DNA of 59,807 nt, taken from NCBI GenBank assembly GCA_028821475.1, contig JAPPGB010000110.1:1-59807 (forward strand), in the 5' to 3' direction. This DNA is from Spirochaetaceae bacterium (GTDB lineage: Bacteria > Spirochaetota > Spirochaetia > SZUA-6 > Bin103). The position numbers and the translations under genes are program-made. How positions within the stretch are numbered: position 1 is the first letter of the stretch; the number at the start of each line of letters is the position of its first letter. The notes beneath the pieces were generated by a model, which made no database searches, was not told the DNA's origin, and saw only the letters and a program-made list of their open reading frames with translations. Shown one piece after another: positions 25,756 to 33,924 of the stretch.

Positions 25756-26673
25756 TCAGTACCGCGTGTCGACGAAGGTTGCCGCTCTCCCCGGACAGGG
25801 ATAGCCAGACCCATCCTTGTGGGGATTCAACCGGGAAGTCCGTTTCTTTCTCCTGAAGCGCTTGCCGCAGTAAGCGCACTCATAGATGTGATACGGCCCA
25901 TGTCGTGACCCTGACACGCGCATTGGGCGGCGTCGGACCCTTGGCAATGTCGATCGTCCTGCGGTGGGTGGGATAGCGATCGCCCCCTGCGGTTTAAGTT
26001 CGACCACGTAGCGCGGGATGAAGCTCTGGCCTGTTGTTTGCGCACCTTCGATGCGGTCTATGCGGTAGCTGCGGTGCTCGCCATCCGACTTTCTGATTGC
26101 GTGTAGGACGATATTCCCCTCACGCGTGCGACGTAGAGAATACGGTTCAATCCGCCGGACAGATCCTTGGTACCGCAGATCCACGCAAAGATGGTTGGCT
26201 GCGGCAAATCGGATGATCTCCAGGAATGACCGGGCAGCGGCAGCGATCGGCAGTCGCACTGTACGTTCTCTGATTACAGTCTCGCCGTTGGCAATCCGGT
26301 AGATCCCGGGCACGACGCGCGCCACGCCGGTTCGCAGCCAGGAAAAGAAGTCGGCAAGCTCGTTCCAGAACGAATCGACGGGTGGCAGAGCGCGAAGCTG
26401 GTGGCCAAGCATCGTCCGCCAAGATCCCTCCAGATTGTCCCTGGACTTCTCCAGTTCAGCGAGCGTCGGAACGGGGATGCCACGATGACTGCACTTCTGC
26501 TGTAGGACATCATGCAGCACGGCGGCCTGCGGACGCGCTTCGGTATTTCGATAGAGATTGATCACATCGTATAGATCGCGGGGACGCGCGCGGTCACCCA
26601 ACGCTCGGACCTTTTCTCCGAATGCCCTCCTCATAGGCGTAGCATCGGACTCTGATACCCTCTTGCGGAGCAT
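25756..26673 (-). CDS. C-terminal part of frameshifted AbiEii toxin with WYL-like and Cys-rich tail
   Basis: From AFGEKVRALGDRARPRDLYDVINLYRN onward this frame continues the AbiEii nucleotidyltransferase encoded at 26594-27163; the two are separated by one extra G in the GGG at 26625-26627. After the nucleotidyltransferase part (to residue ~125) comes a WYL-like module: FAAANHLCVDLRYQG, VRRIEPYSLRRTREGNIVLHA and HRSYRIDRIEGA. The last ~45 residues contain CAYCGKRFRRKKRTSRLN and a later Cys, a zinc-finger-like group. Whether it is translated alone (ATG 26634, overlapping the shift) or as one chain by frameshifting is unknown. The first 13 residues of this frame are probably not real. Confidence 0.65.
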   Translation of the reverse strand: MLRKRVSESDATPMRRAFGEKVRALGDRARPRDLYDVINLYRNTEARPQAAVLHDVLQQKCSHRGIPVPTLAELEKSRDNLEGSWRTMLGHQLRALPPVDSFWNELADFFSWLRTGVARVVPGIYRIANGETVIRERTVRLPIAAAARSFLEIIRFAAANHLCVDLRYQGSVRRIEPYSLRRTREGNIVLHAIRKSDGEHRSYRIDRIEGAQTTGQSFIPRYVVELKPQGAIAIPPTAGRSTLPRVRRRPMRVSGSRHGPYHIYECAYCGKRFRRKKRTSRLNPHKDGSGYPCPGRAATFVDTRY

Positions 26674-27163
26674 CGCTGTAGTCGTGAAATATGACGCGCT
26701 GCGACGGCCTTAGAACGAGAATCTCGTCGGGCGTAAGGTCCAGTTTGATACGCGGAAGGCCCCCTGATCGTGGCGCGATCGGCCCCCGATAACTGAGCTT
26801 CCCTTGGCAGGACACCGTGCCACACGGGTTTTCGAAGAGTTCGAAGTCCTGCAACTCTGCCGGGATCTCAATGCCAGTCCCCTCGTAAATCCATTCCGCG
26901 ATTTCGCGGAAGACCGAGCCAAGAAATTCCTGTTCAATGTGAGAAGCATCGGTGATCGTAAAGTCAAGATCTTCGGAGAATCGGTAGGTTTCGAAGTAGC
27001 ATTTCTTAAGACACGTGCCGCCCTTGAAGATCCACGTTTCGGCAAGTGCGACGTGTTGATAGATACCAGCGAGAACCCAGCCAAGCACGTAGTCCTTTTC
27101 GACGATCTGAGGGCGCAACCCAAGGGTGCCCGCGATGTCCAGAATCTCCCGCCGGTTAATCAC
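26594..27163 (-). CDS. AbiEii-type nucleotidyltransferase toxin, N-terminal part (frameshifted)
   Basis: The 189-residue product carries the AbiEii/MNT toxin core: IVEKDYVLGWVLAGI, the nucleotidyltransferase motif FKGGTCLKKCYFETYRFSEDLDFT (G-G-T with the S-E-D-L-D catalytic acids) and IKLDLTPDEILVLRPSQR. It ends early in another frame after CYAYEE, because of a single-base insertion at 26625-26627; correcting it restores EKVRALG ... RPRDLYDV. GTG 27163 overlaps the antitoxin stop by four bases (GTGA). AbiEii toxins transfer nucleotides to tRNA, and the pair acts as a type IV-like toxin-antitoxin and phage-defence system. The sequence looks less GC-rich than its surroundings. Confidence 0.8.
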   Translation of the reverse strand: MINRREILDIAGTLGLRPQIVEKDYVLGWVLAGIYQHVALAETWIFKGGTCLKKCYFETYRFSEDLDFTITDASHIEQEFLGSVFREIAEWIYEGTGIEIPAELQDFELFENPCGTVSCQGKLSYRGPIAPRSGGLPRIKLDLTPDEILVLRPSQRVIFHDYSDAPQEGIRVRCYAYEEGIRRKGPSVG

Positions 27164-27966
27164 GAGGACGCGACGGTTGCCCTATCGTCAGGGACAAGGA
27201 GGCGCCACCGGGAGATGAGGCGACAACAGGGAAGAGATCCGTCAAGCTTGGCGTTGCCTTGGGTGAGACGCTCCCGACATGCTTCTACGATGGTGTGAGT
27301 GTTAGGGAGCCGCTGTGCCAGGAATCCAAGGCGCTTAAATACCGCACCATTGCCGAGCCGTTCCGCATAGCCAATCAGCGTATGATCAGCTCTGTCCTTA
27401 CGTTCGAAATAGGTCGCAACGCAGTCGGCGACATGCTGGATACCGGCTCCGACATGTGGATCGTCGAGCATATCAATAATGGTGCGGTGAACGTCCGATA
27501 CGGCGATCTGCGTCCTTCCACGCCAGACGTTCTTGATGCCGAATATCCTGGATTCGTGGACGTGTTTCAGCGTGAAGTGTGCTCCGTGGTATTGCTGGCT
27601 CTTCGCTCGAACGGTCCGCCCGGTCATTACAACAGTGTCGCGAAAGATCTGCTCCGTCAGGCTCCAGTGTTCGGCAGCGGCCCGTCCGCCAACGTAGGCG
27701 GGTCCAAAAAGGACAGGCACCAGCACCCAGGGATCATCGAGAACCAACTCGCTTGCCAACGAGTCGAGCTCGACTGGTGCGTAGACCCCTGGACCAACGC
27801 GTCGTAGCCAACCCTGACTGCTCCACCGGGACAATAGCTTCGCAGCGGCGGTGCGGCTGACGCCCAGGGCCTGTTCAGCATTGCCGATCTGGATGATGTC
27901 GCCTGCCGACCGAACAACGGCGGCTAGCCGGCGCCGGCCCTTTGGTACGGCGGACAGCTGGTTCAT
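27160..27966 (-). CDS. AbiEi-type antitoxin / autorepressor
   Basis: The 268-residue protein begins with a winged-helix domain: IIQIGNAEQALGVSRTAAAKLLSRW and GWLRRVGPGVYAPV. A typical AbiEi antitoxin domain follows (VLVPVLFGPAYVGGRAAAEHW, VSDVHRTIIDMLDDP, CVATYFERKDRADH). AbiEi represses its own operon and neutralises AbiEii. Gene order (antitoxin first, overlapping toxin) matches AbiE systems. ATG 27966 has AGGAA upstream; TTG 27975 is possible. A palindrome at 27984-28002 is the likely operator. Confidence 0.85.
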   Translation of the reverse strand: MNQLSAVPKGRRRLAAVVRSAGDIIQIGNAEQALGVSRTAAAKLLSRWSSQGWLRRVGPGVYAPVELDSLASELVLDDPWVLVPVLFGPAYVGGRAAAEHWSLTEQIFRDTVVMTGRTVRAKSQQYHGAHFTLKHVHESRIFGIKNVWRGRTQIAVSDVHRTIIDMLDDPHVGAGIQHVADCVATYFERKDRADHTLIGYAERLGNGAVFKRLGFLAQRLPNTHTIVEACRERLTQGNAKLDGSLPCCRLISRWRLLVPDDRATVASS

Positions 27967-27983
27967 ATATACCAATTCCTATA

Positions 27984-28002
27984 ATTCACGAATTTTGTGA
28001 AT
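27984..28002 (-). promoter_or_regulatory. palindromic operator before abiE
   Basis: ATTCAC and GTGAAT arms are separated by seven bases in an AT-rich stretch unlike the rest of the window. It lies 18-36 bases upstream of the antitoxin ATG, as expected for autorepression by the AbiEi winged helix. No clear -35/-10 pair could be assigned. Confidence 0.5.
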
Positions 28003-28093
28003 ATAAGCACATAGAGTATACACCCATGTGTCGCTGTGGGAAAGTACCATAGCGACCCTTGCCAAGGGACACACTGGCAATGGGTCGCGGGTG

Positions 28094-29095
28094 TCAGGAG
28101 TTGCGCCTGCGTTGCTGGCGCCGTTCGGCGCGCTGCAGGGCACGGGCGGCGTCGCGGGCGGCGAGCCGGCCGTAGCTGCCGCCGCCGCTCGATGCTCCGC
28201 CGGCGCCGCGCAGGCGCGGATCGAGCAGGTCGCGCAGCGCGTCACCGAGCATGTTGAGACAGTACACCACGATGGTAAGCGCCAGCCCCGGCAGCATCGC
28301 CAGCCGCGGCGACACCTCCATGTACTTGCGCCCCTCCTTGCTCAGCATTGTGCCCCAGCTCGGCACCTCCTCCGGCAAGCCGAACCCGAGAAAGCTCAGT
28401 GACGCCTCGGAAATGATCACGCCGCCGATGGTGATCGAGAAGATCACGATGATCGGCGCGGTGATGTTGGGCCACACGTGGCGCAGCAGGGTGCGCTTCA
28501 GCGGGCTGCCGATGCTGCGCGCCGCCTCGAAGTAGGGGTTGGCCTTGATCGCGATCACCGCGCTGCGCACCACCCGCGCGTTGCCGATGCCGGCCGATAT
28601 CCCCAGGATGATGATGATCTGCAGCACCCCGCGCCCGAACGTGGACAGGATGGTGAGCAGCAGCAACAGCCCCGGGAACGACAGCCAGGCATCCACGAAG
28701 CGCTGAATGACGATGTCCAGCTTGCCGCCCACGAAGCCGCCGACGCCGCCGACCAGCAGCGACACCAAGAGGCTCACCGAGGTGGCGGCGATGCCTACCC
28801 CGAGCGACAAGCGCGCGCCGTGGATCAGCCGGCTGAGCAAGTCGCGGCCCAACTGGTCGGTGCCCAGCAGGTAGGTGGTGGTGGAGCCGGACAGCCGGTC
28901 GATCAGGTGGATTTCGCTGAACGGGAACGGCGCCAGCCGGTCGGCGAACACCGCCATCACGCACAGCACCAGCACCACCACGCCGCACCACGCGCCCAGC
29001 GGACGCTCGCGAAACAGGCGCACCAGCAGGTCGCGGGTAAAGCTTCGCTTGACTGGGACCTCCGTGGGCCGGGGCGCCGCCGATTCCGTCGCCAT
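28094..29095 (-). CDS. ABC transporter permease, DppC type
   Basis: The 333-residue membrane protein contains LFRERPLGAWCGVVVLVLCV (first helix), TYLLGTDQLGRDLLSRLIHGARLS and the EAA loop AARSIGSPLKRTLL. The ending is SFLGFGLPEEVPSWG ... GDALRDLLDPRLRG, followed by an unusual Arg-rich tail of ~40 residues. It pairs with the DppB-type permease encoded upstream on the same strand (29102-30058), with six bases between them. No ATPase or binding protein is directly adjacent. Confidence 0.9.
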   Translation of the reverse strand: MATESAAPRPTEVPVKRSFTRDLLVRLFRERPLGAWCGVVVLVLCVMAVFADRLAPFPFSEIHLIDRLSGSTTTYLLGTDQLGRDLLSRLIHGARLSLGVGIAATSVSLLVSLLVGGVGGFVGGKLDIVIQRFVDAWLSFPGLLLLLTILSTFGRGVLQIIIILGISAGIGNARVVRSAVIAIKANPYFEAARSIGSPLKRTLLRHVWPNITAPIIVIFSITIGGVIISEASLSFLGFGLPEEVPSWGTMLSKEGRKYMEVSPRLAMLPGLALTIVVYCLNMLGDALRDLLDPRLRGAGGASSGGGSYGRLAARDAARALQRAERRQQRRRNS

Positions 29096-29101
29096 GCCTG
29101 C

Positions 29102-30058
29102 TTACCCGTGCTGCACGCGCGGGTCGAGAAACGCGTACAGGATGTCCACGACCAGGTTGAGCGCCAGGACCAGCGACGCGAAGATCAGGTTCACCCCGGA
29201 CACCACCGGGTAGTCGCGGTCGATAAGGGCGTTTACCGCCAGCCGCCCGAGGCCGGGCAGCGCGAACAGGTTCTCGATGATCACCGAGCCGCCGATAATG
29301 ATCGGCACCTGCAGGCCGATCACGGTGACCACCGGGATGAGCGCGTTGCGGATCACGTGGCGCAGGATGATCATGCGTTCGCGCAGACCCTTCGACCAGG
29401 CGGTGCGGATGTAGTCCTGGCGCAGCACCTCCAGCATCATGGTGCGCATGATGCGCATGGTGCCGGCCGACATCGCCGTGCCCAGAATCAGGCCCGGAAT
29501 GGTGTACAGCCAGACGTTCTTGAGCGGGTTGTCCAGAAAGTAGACCAGGTCGGTCGGCGGCGCCCACGCCCACCAGATCGCCGGGTAGATCAGCACGATG
29601 GTGGCCAGCCAGAAGTTGGGGGTGGCCAGTCCCAGCACCGCCAACGTTCGTCCCGCGTAGTCGCCGGCGGTGTCCTGGCGCACCGCGGAGTAGATGCCGA
29701 CCGGGATGGCGATGATCAGCGCGATGAAGATCGAGATCAGGCCCAGCTCGAGGGTGACCCGGAAGCGCCCGGCGATCCGCTCCTCCACCTTGAACGCTCC
29801 CATGAACGAGTCGCCGAGTGTGCCCTCCAGCACGATGCCCCCGACCCAGTTGAGGTACTGCACGTAGATCGGCTTGTCCAGGCCGAGCATGCGCTCCACC
29901 TGTTCGCGGTCAATGTCCTGAATGTCGAACTCGAGCTTCGCCATGGTGGCGTCCACCACGTCACCGGGAATCAGCCGCACCGACAGGAACACCAGCATGG
30001 TGAGAATGATGAACGTCGGGATGAGCAGCAGGATGCGGCGGATCACATAGGCTTGCAC
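29102..30058 (-). CDS. ABC transporter permease, DppB type
   Basis: The 318-residue permease begins QAYVIRRILLLIPTFIILTML and has the periplasmic MLGLDKPIYVQYLNWVGGI, GDSFMG, the EAA loop IRTAWSKGLRERMIIL and the ending ILYAFLDPRVQHG. GTG 30058 is chosen; the frame reaches 30454 only because of antisense overlap with the FG-GAP gene. It is the first of a two-gene permease unit lacking its own ATPases. The paralogous binding proteins (21933, 23823) lie on the other side of the AbiE module and could be partners, but this is not proven. Confidence 0.88.
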   Translation of the reverse strand: MQAYVIRRILLLIPTFIILTMLVFLSVRLIPGDVVDATMAKLEFDIQDIDREQVERMLGLDKPIYVQYLNWVGGIVLEGTLGDSFMGAFKVEERIAGRFRVTLELGLISIFIALIIAIPVGIYSAVRQDTAGDYAGRTLAVLGLATPNFWLATIVLIYPAIWWAWAPPTDLVYFLDNPLKNVWLYTIPGLILGTAMSAGTMRIMRTMMLEVLRQDYIRTAWSKGLRERMIILRHVIRNALIPVVTVIGLQVPIIIGGSVIIENLFALPGLGRLAVNALIDRDYPVVSGVNLIFASLVLALNLVVDILYAFLDPRVQHG

Positions 30059-30351
30059 GGCAGGCCCCGACACATTAGATGCTGCACCTGCGGTTGGCAA
30101 GTTGAGGATGCCGTCGCTTGCCATCGCTGCCGCTGCGCCGTACGCCCTTCGCGAGTGCCGCGACGTATGGCCCGGGTGCAAGCGCGTGGACGCGCCTCCG
30201 GCACCGGCGTCACCCGCTACAACTTGGGCTATGCTGTGGTGGTGAGCACGCCGCCCGCCCCCTCGCGTATCCCAGGGCCGACCGCGTCGGGCCAGTATCG
30301 TCGCGATGGCGCGTGCCTGTGCATGGTGCCGCCCCCGGACGGAACGCGGCA

Positions 30352-32097
30352 TTGAAGCCGCACGGCGTCCGGCTTGCCGCCGTGGCGGCGTCGTTGTGGA
30401 CGATCGGCTCGATGGCCGGCGCCCAGGCAGCGGACGCTGACGCCTCCGAATCAAGCGCTGCCGAAGCAGCCGTCACGTTGGTCAGCGTCACCCGGTACCG
30501 CGGAACGGCCGCATGCTCCGGTCGATTCGTTCGCCATGTGCTCCCGCACACGACCCGGGCCAACCATCCGCGCCAGCCGTTCGACAGCAACGGCGCGGGG
30601 GTGGCGCTCGCCGACCTTGACGGCGACGGAGGCATCGACGTCGCCCTGGCCGGTCTCGCCGCACCGATGACCGTGCTCTGGAACACGGAACCGGGACTCC
30701 GGTTCACGCGCACGATGGTCAACGAGTTGCAGACCCGAGCCGTCAACGCGGTGGACGTGGATGGCGACGGCTCGCTCGACCTGGTGGCGACAGTCCGCGA
30801 TGGGCAACCGATCTGGCTGCGCGGGGACGGCGCCTCGCGCACCTTTGCACGGGTCGCGGACGGCCACTTCACCGCGCGGTTTCCGATCCACACCATGGCG
30901 TGGGCGGACCTGGACGGCGACGGGGATCTGGACCTCGTGGGCGGCACCTACGACGAGGAACTCGACGAGATCGAGCGGCGCGCACTGTTCCTGAGCCGGA
31001 TGGAAGACGCCGACCCCGACACCCGGACCCGGTTGCGCGGCGTGTATTACTACGAGAACCTTGGTGCTCGCGAACCGCGCGACGCGTTTCAGCCCGGCAA
31101 CCTGCTGTTCCGGCACCTGCGCATGTCGGGCGGTGCGATGGCGCTGGCGATCGCGCTGCCCGATCTGGACGGCGACGGGCGCCGCGACATCGTGGTCGGC
31201 AACGACTACGAGGTGCCCGACTACGTCTACCTCAACCGTCCAAGGCGCTGGGTGGCGGCCGCGCCGTTCCGGCAGACCACCTACAACACGATGGCGTTCG
31301 CCGAGGGCGACATCGACAACGACGGCCGCTTCGAGCTGTTCGCCGCGGACATGAAGCCGTACGCGTCAAGCCCCGAAGTGGACGACGCCTGGGCGCCGGT
31401 GCTGCCGGCGGATGCCGCGGCCACCGATCGCGAACAGATCTACGCCAACACGCTGCAGGTGCGAGGAGCCGACGGCACGTTCGCGAACCGCGCGGCAAGC
31501 GCCGGCGTGGATGCCACGGGGTGGAGCTGGTCGGCCCAGTTCGGCGACCTCGACAACGACGGCGACCTGGACCTGTACACGGTGAACGGCATGGTGGGAG
31601 AGGCGTTCGGACACCTGCCGGGCGCGGAGCTGGTGGAGGAGAACCAGGCGCTGCGCAACGACGGCTCCGGCGCGTTCGTCCCGGCCCCGGAGTGGGGTCT
31701 GGGCGCCACCGAGAGCGGCCGCGGCATGGCGCTGGCCGACCTGGACCTGGACGGTGATCTCGATGTCGTGGTCAACAACTTCCAGGCGCCCGCCATCCTG
31801 TTCGAGAACCAGGTGTGCGGCGGTGCGAGCCTGCAGGTGGACCTCGCCTGGCCCAAGTCGTCCAACCCGTTTGCCGTGGGCGCGCGCCTCGCGCTCACCA
31901 CCGACAAGGCCGCCTACCGGCGCGAAACGCGGGTCAGCAGCGGCTACCTGTCAAGCGACCCGCCGCGCGCCCACTTCGGCTTTGCACGCGGCGAGCGCCC
32001 ACTGGCCCTGTCGGTGTGGTGGCCGGACGGAGCCGCAACCACGGTCCCGCTCGCGACGGCGGACGTTCTTGTGACGGTGCAGCGCCGCGCCGACTGA
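30352..32097 (+). CDS. exported FG-GAP/VCBS repeat protein with ASPIC/UnbV C-terminus
   Basis: The ~581-residue protein has a signal peptide (VRLAAVAASLWTIGSMAGAQAADA). At least seven Ca-binding D-x-D-x-D-G type loops are spaced through it: DLDGDGGID, DVDGDGSLD, DLDGDGDLD, DLDGDGRRD, DIDNDGRFE, DLDNDGDLD and DLDLDGDLD, which implies a beta-propeller. The end (NPFAVGARLALTT, VSSGYLSSDPPRAHFGFA, LSVWWPDG) is the ASPIC/UnbV domain. Such proteins are secreted and bind calcium; a specific role is not known. The start is unsure: TTG 30352 gives the signal peptide, and a GTG near 30313 is another option. Confidence 0.8.
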   Translation: MKPHGVRLAAVAASLWTIGSMAGAQAADADASESSAAEAAVTLVSVTRYRGTAACSGRFVRHVLPHTTRANHPRQPFDSNGAGVALADLDGDGGIDVALAGLAAPMTVLWNTEPGLRFTRTMVNELQTRAVNAVDVDGDGSLDLVATVRDGQPIWLRGDGASRTFARVADGHFTARFPIHTMAWADLDGDGDLDLVGGTYDEELDEIERRALFLSRMEDADPDTRTRLRGVYYYENLGAREPRDAFQPGNLLFRHLRMSGGAMALAIALPDLDGDGRRDIVVGNDYEVPDYVYLNRPRRWVAAAPFRQTTYNTMAFAEGDIDNDGRFELFAADMKPYASSPEVDDAWAPVLPADAAATDREQIYANTLQVRGADGTFANRAASAGVDATGWSWSAQFGDLDNDGDLDLYTVNGMVGEAFGHLPGAELVEENQALRNDGSGAFVPAPEWGLGATESGRGMALADLDLDGDLDVVVNNFQAPAILFENQVCGGASLQVDLAWPKSSNPFAVGARLALTTDKAAYRRETRVSSGYLSSDPPRAHFGFARGERPLALSVWWPDGAATTVPLATADVLVTVQRRAD

Positions 32098-32153
32098 TCC
32101 GGCATCTCCAATCGCCGGGTCCGTCCGCCGAAGCGGAGCGCGCCTCGCTCGCT

Positions 32154-32444
32154 TTACGCGTCCGGGTCTTCCGGTATCTGCGCGCCATGCCACACTGCCA
32201 CAACCCACACTACGGGGTCTCTCACGCGGTAGAAGAAGCGGTAGGGCCGTACGATGACTTCACGATAGGGCAGGTCCGGAAACTCCGGCACGATGCGGCC
32301 CGAGTGTGGGAAGGGTTGCAGTCTGCGAAGGATCTCTTCCGCTCGGGCGCGGAACCGGTCAGCGGCCGTGGGATTCTCGCGCCGAATGTACGCAACGGCC
32401 TCCAGGAACTGGGTACGTCCGGCCGGGGTGAACCGGACTCTCAC
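32154..32444 (-). CDS. ParE/RelE-family toxin
   Basis: The 96-residue protein matches type II ParE-like toxins: VRFTPAGRTQFLEAVAYIRRENP, a mid-helix ADRFRARAEEILRRL, SGRIVPEFPD, YREVIVRPYRFFYRV and VVWVVAVWHGA. RelE/ParE toxins target ribosome-bound mRNA or gyrase, respectively; the helical hairpin at residues 8-45 is more ParE-like. GTG 32444 overlaps the antitoxin stop by four bases. Confidence 0.88.
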   Translation of the reverse strand: MRVRFTPAGRTQFLEAVAYIRRENPTAADRFRARAEEILRRLQPFPHSGRIVPEFPDLPYREVIVRPYRFFYRVRDPVVWVVAVWHGAQIPEDPDA

Positions 32445-32722
32445 GAACCATCGCGCGCAAGGATCGCATCCGCTTCGGCGAGGACGTCATCCAGATCGTG
32501 CCCGATCCCCGCGCTGATCTCCTGTTCGCCACGAACCAGGAGTCGTAGCACTTCGCGTTCTCGCTCGCTCCGCTCGTAGGCATCCAAGCTCAACATCACC
32601 GCTGCGGTCCGGCCTCGTTGGGTGATCACAACCGGCTTTCCGGACGCCTGCAGCCGGTGCAAGACCGCAGCGGTTTCCTGCCTGAGATCCCGGACCGGAA
32701 TGATATCCGGTAGCTGTGTCAT
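32441..32722 (-). CDS. Phd/YefM-type antitoxin
   Basis: The 93-residue protein has the Phd/YefM DNA-binding half (IIPVRDLRQETAAVLHRLQ, KPVVITQRGRTAAVMLSLDAYE) and a charged C-terminal neutralising tail. It precedes and overlaps the toxin gene. ATG 32722 is preceded by GGAGGATC with good spacing; the longer frame to 33214 is antisense to the PhyH gene. Twin AGTACACTTG repeats upstream are probably its operator. Confidence 0.9.
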   Translation of the reverse strand: MTQLPDIIPVRDLRQETAAVLHRLQASGKPVVITQRGRTAAVMLSLDAYERSEREREVLRLLVRGEQEISAGIGHDLDDVLAEADAILARDGS

Positions 32723-32734
32723 GTGTGGATCCTC

Positions 32735-32756
32735 CAAGTGTACTTTCAAGTGTACT
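32735..32756 (-). promoter_or_regulatory. direct-repeat operator of the YefM/ParE pair
   Basis: AGTACACTTG occurs twice in tandem, 12 bases apart (about one helical turn), just upstream of the GGAGG ribosome site. Autoregulation by the antitoxin (with toxin) at such repeats is typical of Phd/YefM families. Confidence 0.5.
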
Positions 32757-32826
32757 GCAGGGCGGCTCTTTGGAGCAACAACCGGCGGCGGCTGGCCGCG
32801 CCCGGTCGCATCCGGCCCGCCGGTCG

Positions 32827-33699
32827 TCAGCAGGTGACCGACTTGCCCTCGGAGCCGAACACGGCCATGCGCTGCTCGGTGCTGATGCGGCCGGCGCCGG
32901 CCGGGGCGTAGTGGAACTGCAGGGCGCGGCGGCGCTCGGAGCCGGTGTTGGTGGGCGTGCCGTGGTGCGTGAAGCTGGAGAACAGCAGGCAGCCGCCCGG
33001 CTCCAGCGGCACCGCAAGCGCGCCGCGCGTGTCCACGTGGGTGTCGCAGATCTGCCAGTCGCGGCGCTGGAAGTGGACCACCGGCCCGCGGCGGTGCGAT
33101 CCGGGGATGACGGTCATGCAGCCGTTGTCGGTGGTGGCGCGGTCGAGGGCGATCCACACCCCCACCACCGGGGTGTCGAGCGGCAGGTCGAAGTAGGCGT
33201 GATCCTGGTGCCACGGCTTCTCGCGCCCGATGCGCGGCGGCTTGAGCAGGGCCATGTCCTGGAACAGGGCCGGCCGCGCCCCGATCACGCGCGCCACCGC
33301 GTCCAGCAGGGCCGGATGCTCGGACAGGCCCTTGATGCGCGGCGCGAACTGCACGAAGTTGAAGAACTTGCGCACGTAGTCCTGGCGTACCTCCGGCGCC
33401 ATTTCCGCCAGCTTCTCGTTCGGCGCCAAGTGTTCGAAGTGGATGCCGCCGAACTCCGCCTTCGGGAGTGCGAGCAGATCCAGCATCTCGTCGAGTGCTT
33501 CCGCCACCTCCTGCGCGCCGAGCGCGTCACGGATCACCAGGTAGCCGTCGCGATGGAAGCGCCGTACCGCAGCGTCGTCTACTGACGCGAGGCCATCGAC
33601 ACCGTCCTCCACCACTCCCGCGAACCGGTACAGATCGGCGGGGTAGGGCGGAACGCCACCCGCCCGGAAAGCGACACCCGGTGTGGGCGGCAGCGTCAT
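32827..33699 (-). CDS. phytanoyl-CoA dioxygenase (PhyH) family protein
   Basis: The 290-residue enzyme has the classic metal site: H-Q-D in KPWHQDHAYFD (first His and Asp), the distal His in SFTHHGTPTN and the 2-oxoglutarate Arg in SERRRALQFHY. GYLVIRDALGAQEV and NGCMTVIPGSH are family signatures. It is a Fe(II)/2-oxoglutarate-dependent oxygenase of unknown substrate. ATG 33699 is preceded by GGAGA and overlaps the stop of a small upstream frame. Its intact HxD contrasts with the other PhyH protein in the window. Confidence 0.9.
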   Translation of the reverse strand: MTLPPTPGVAFRAGGVPPYPADLYRFAGVVEDGVDGLASVDDAAVRRFHRDGYLVIRDALGAQEVAEALDEMLDLLALPKAEFGGIHFEHLAPNEKLAEMAPEVRQDYVRKFFNFVQFAPRIKGLSEHPALLDAVARVIGARPALFQDMALLKPPRIGREKPWHQDHAYFDLPLDTPVVGVWIALDRATTDNGCMTVIPGSHRRGPVVHFQRRDWQICDTHVDTRGALAVPLEPGGCLLFSSFTHHGTPTNTGSERRRALQFHYAPAGAGRISTEQRMAVFGSEGKSVTC

Positions 33700-33875
33700 T
33701 GGCCGCGTCTCCGTGCGGCCGCAATGGTCGCGCACGCCGTCCGAAACGCTCGCTCCTGATCAACAAACTCCGCACGCGGGCTCGCCATTCGCGCGCGGAT
33801 TTCTTCGGCGAGCGTCTCAAGCACGTCACTCTGCGGCTCACGCTCGTTTCTGTCGTCCGCGGGGCGTGTCGGCAT
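33696..33875 (-). CDS. hypothetical small protein coupled to PhyH gene
   Basis: A ~59-residue frame overlaps the start of the PhyH gene by four bases (ATGA) on the same strand. The product is charged and helical (VLETLAEEIRARM, FVDQERAFRTACATIAA) without a recognised domain. No good ribosome site is seen, so it may be only a non-coding frame. Confidence 0.35.
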   Translation of the reverse strand: MPTRPADDRNEREPQSDVLETLAEEIRARMASPRAEFVDQERAFRTACATIAAARRRGQ

Positions 33876-33924
33876 CACCAGTGGATCATAACGTCGAACT
33901 CTGCCGAATCAAGTGGGGCGCGTT

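Noticed and set aside
28050-28090. CCCTTG/CAAGGG dyad near 28058 as a terminator or operator
   Set aside because: The centre is too tight for a hairpin and there is no T-run; possibly chance.
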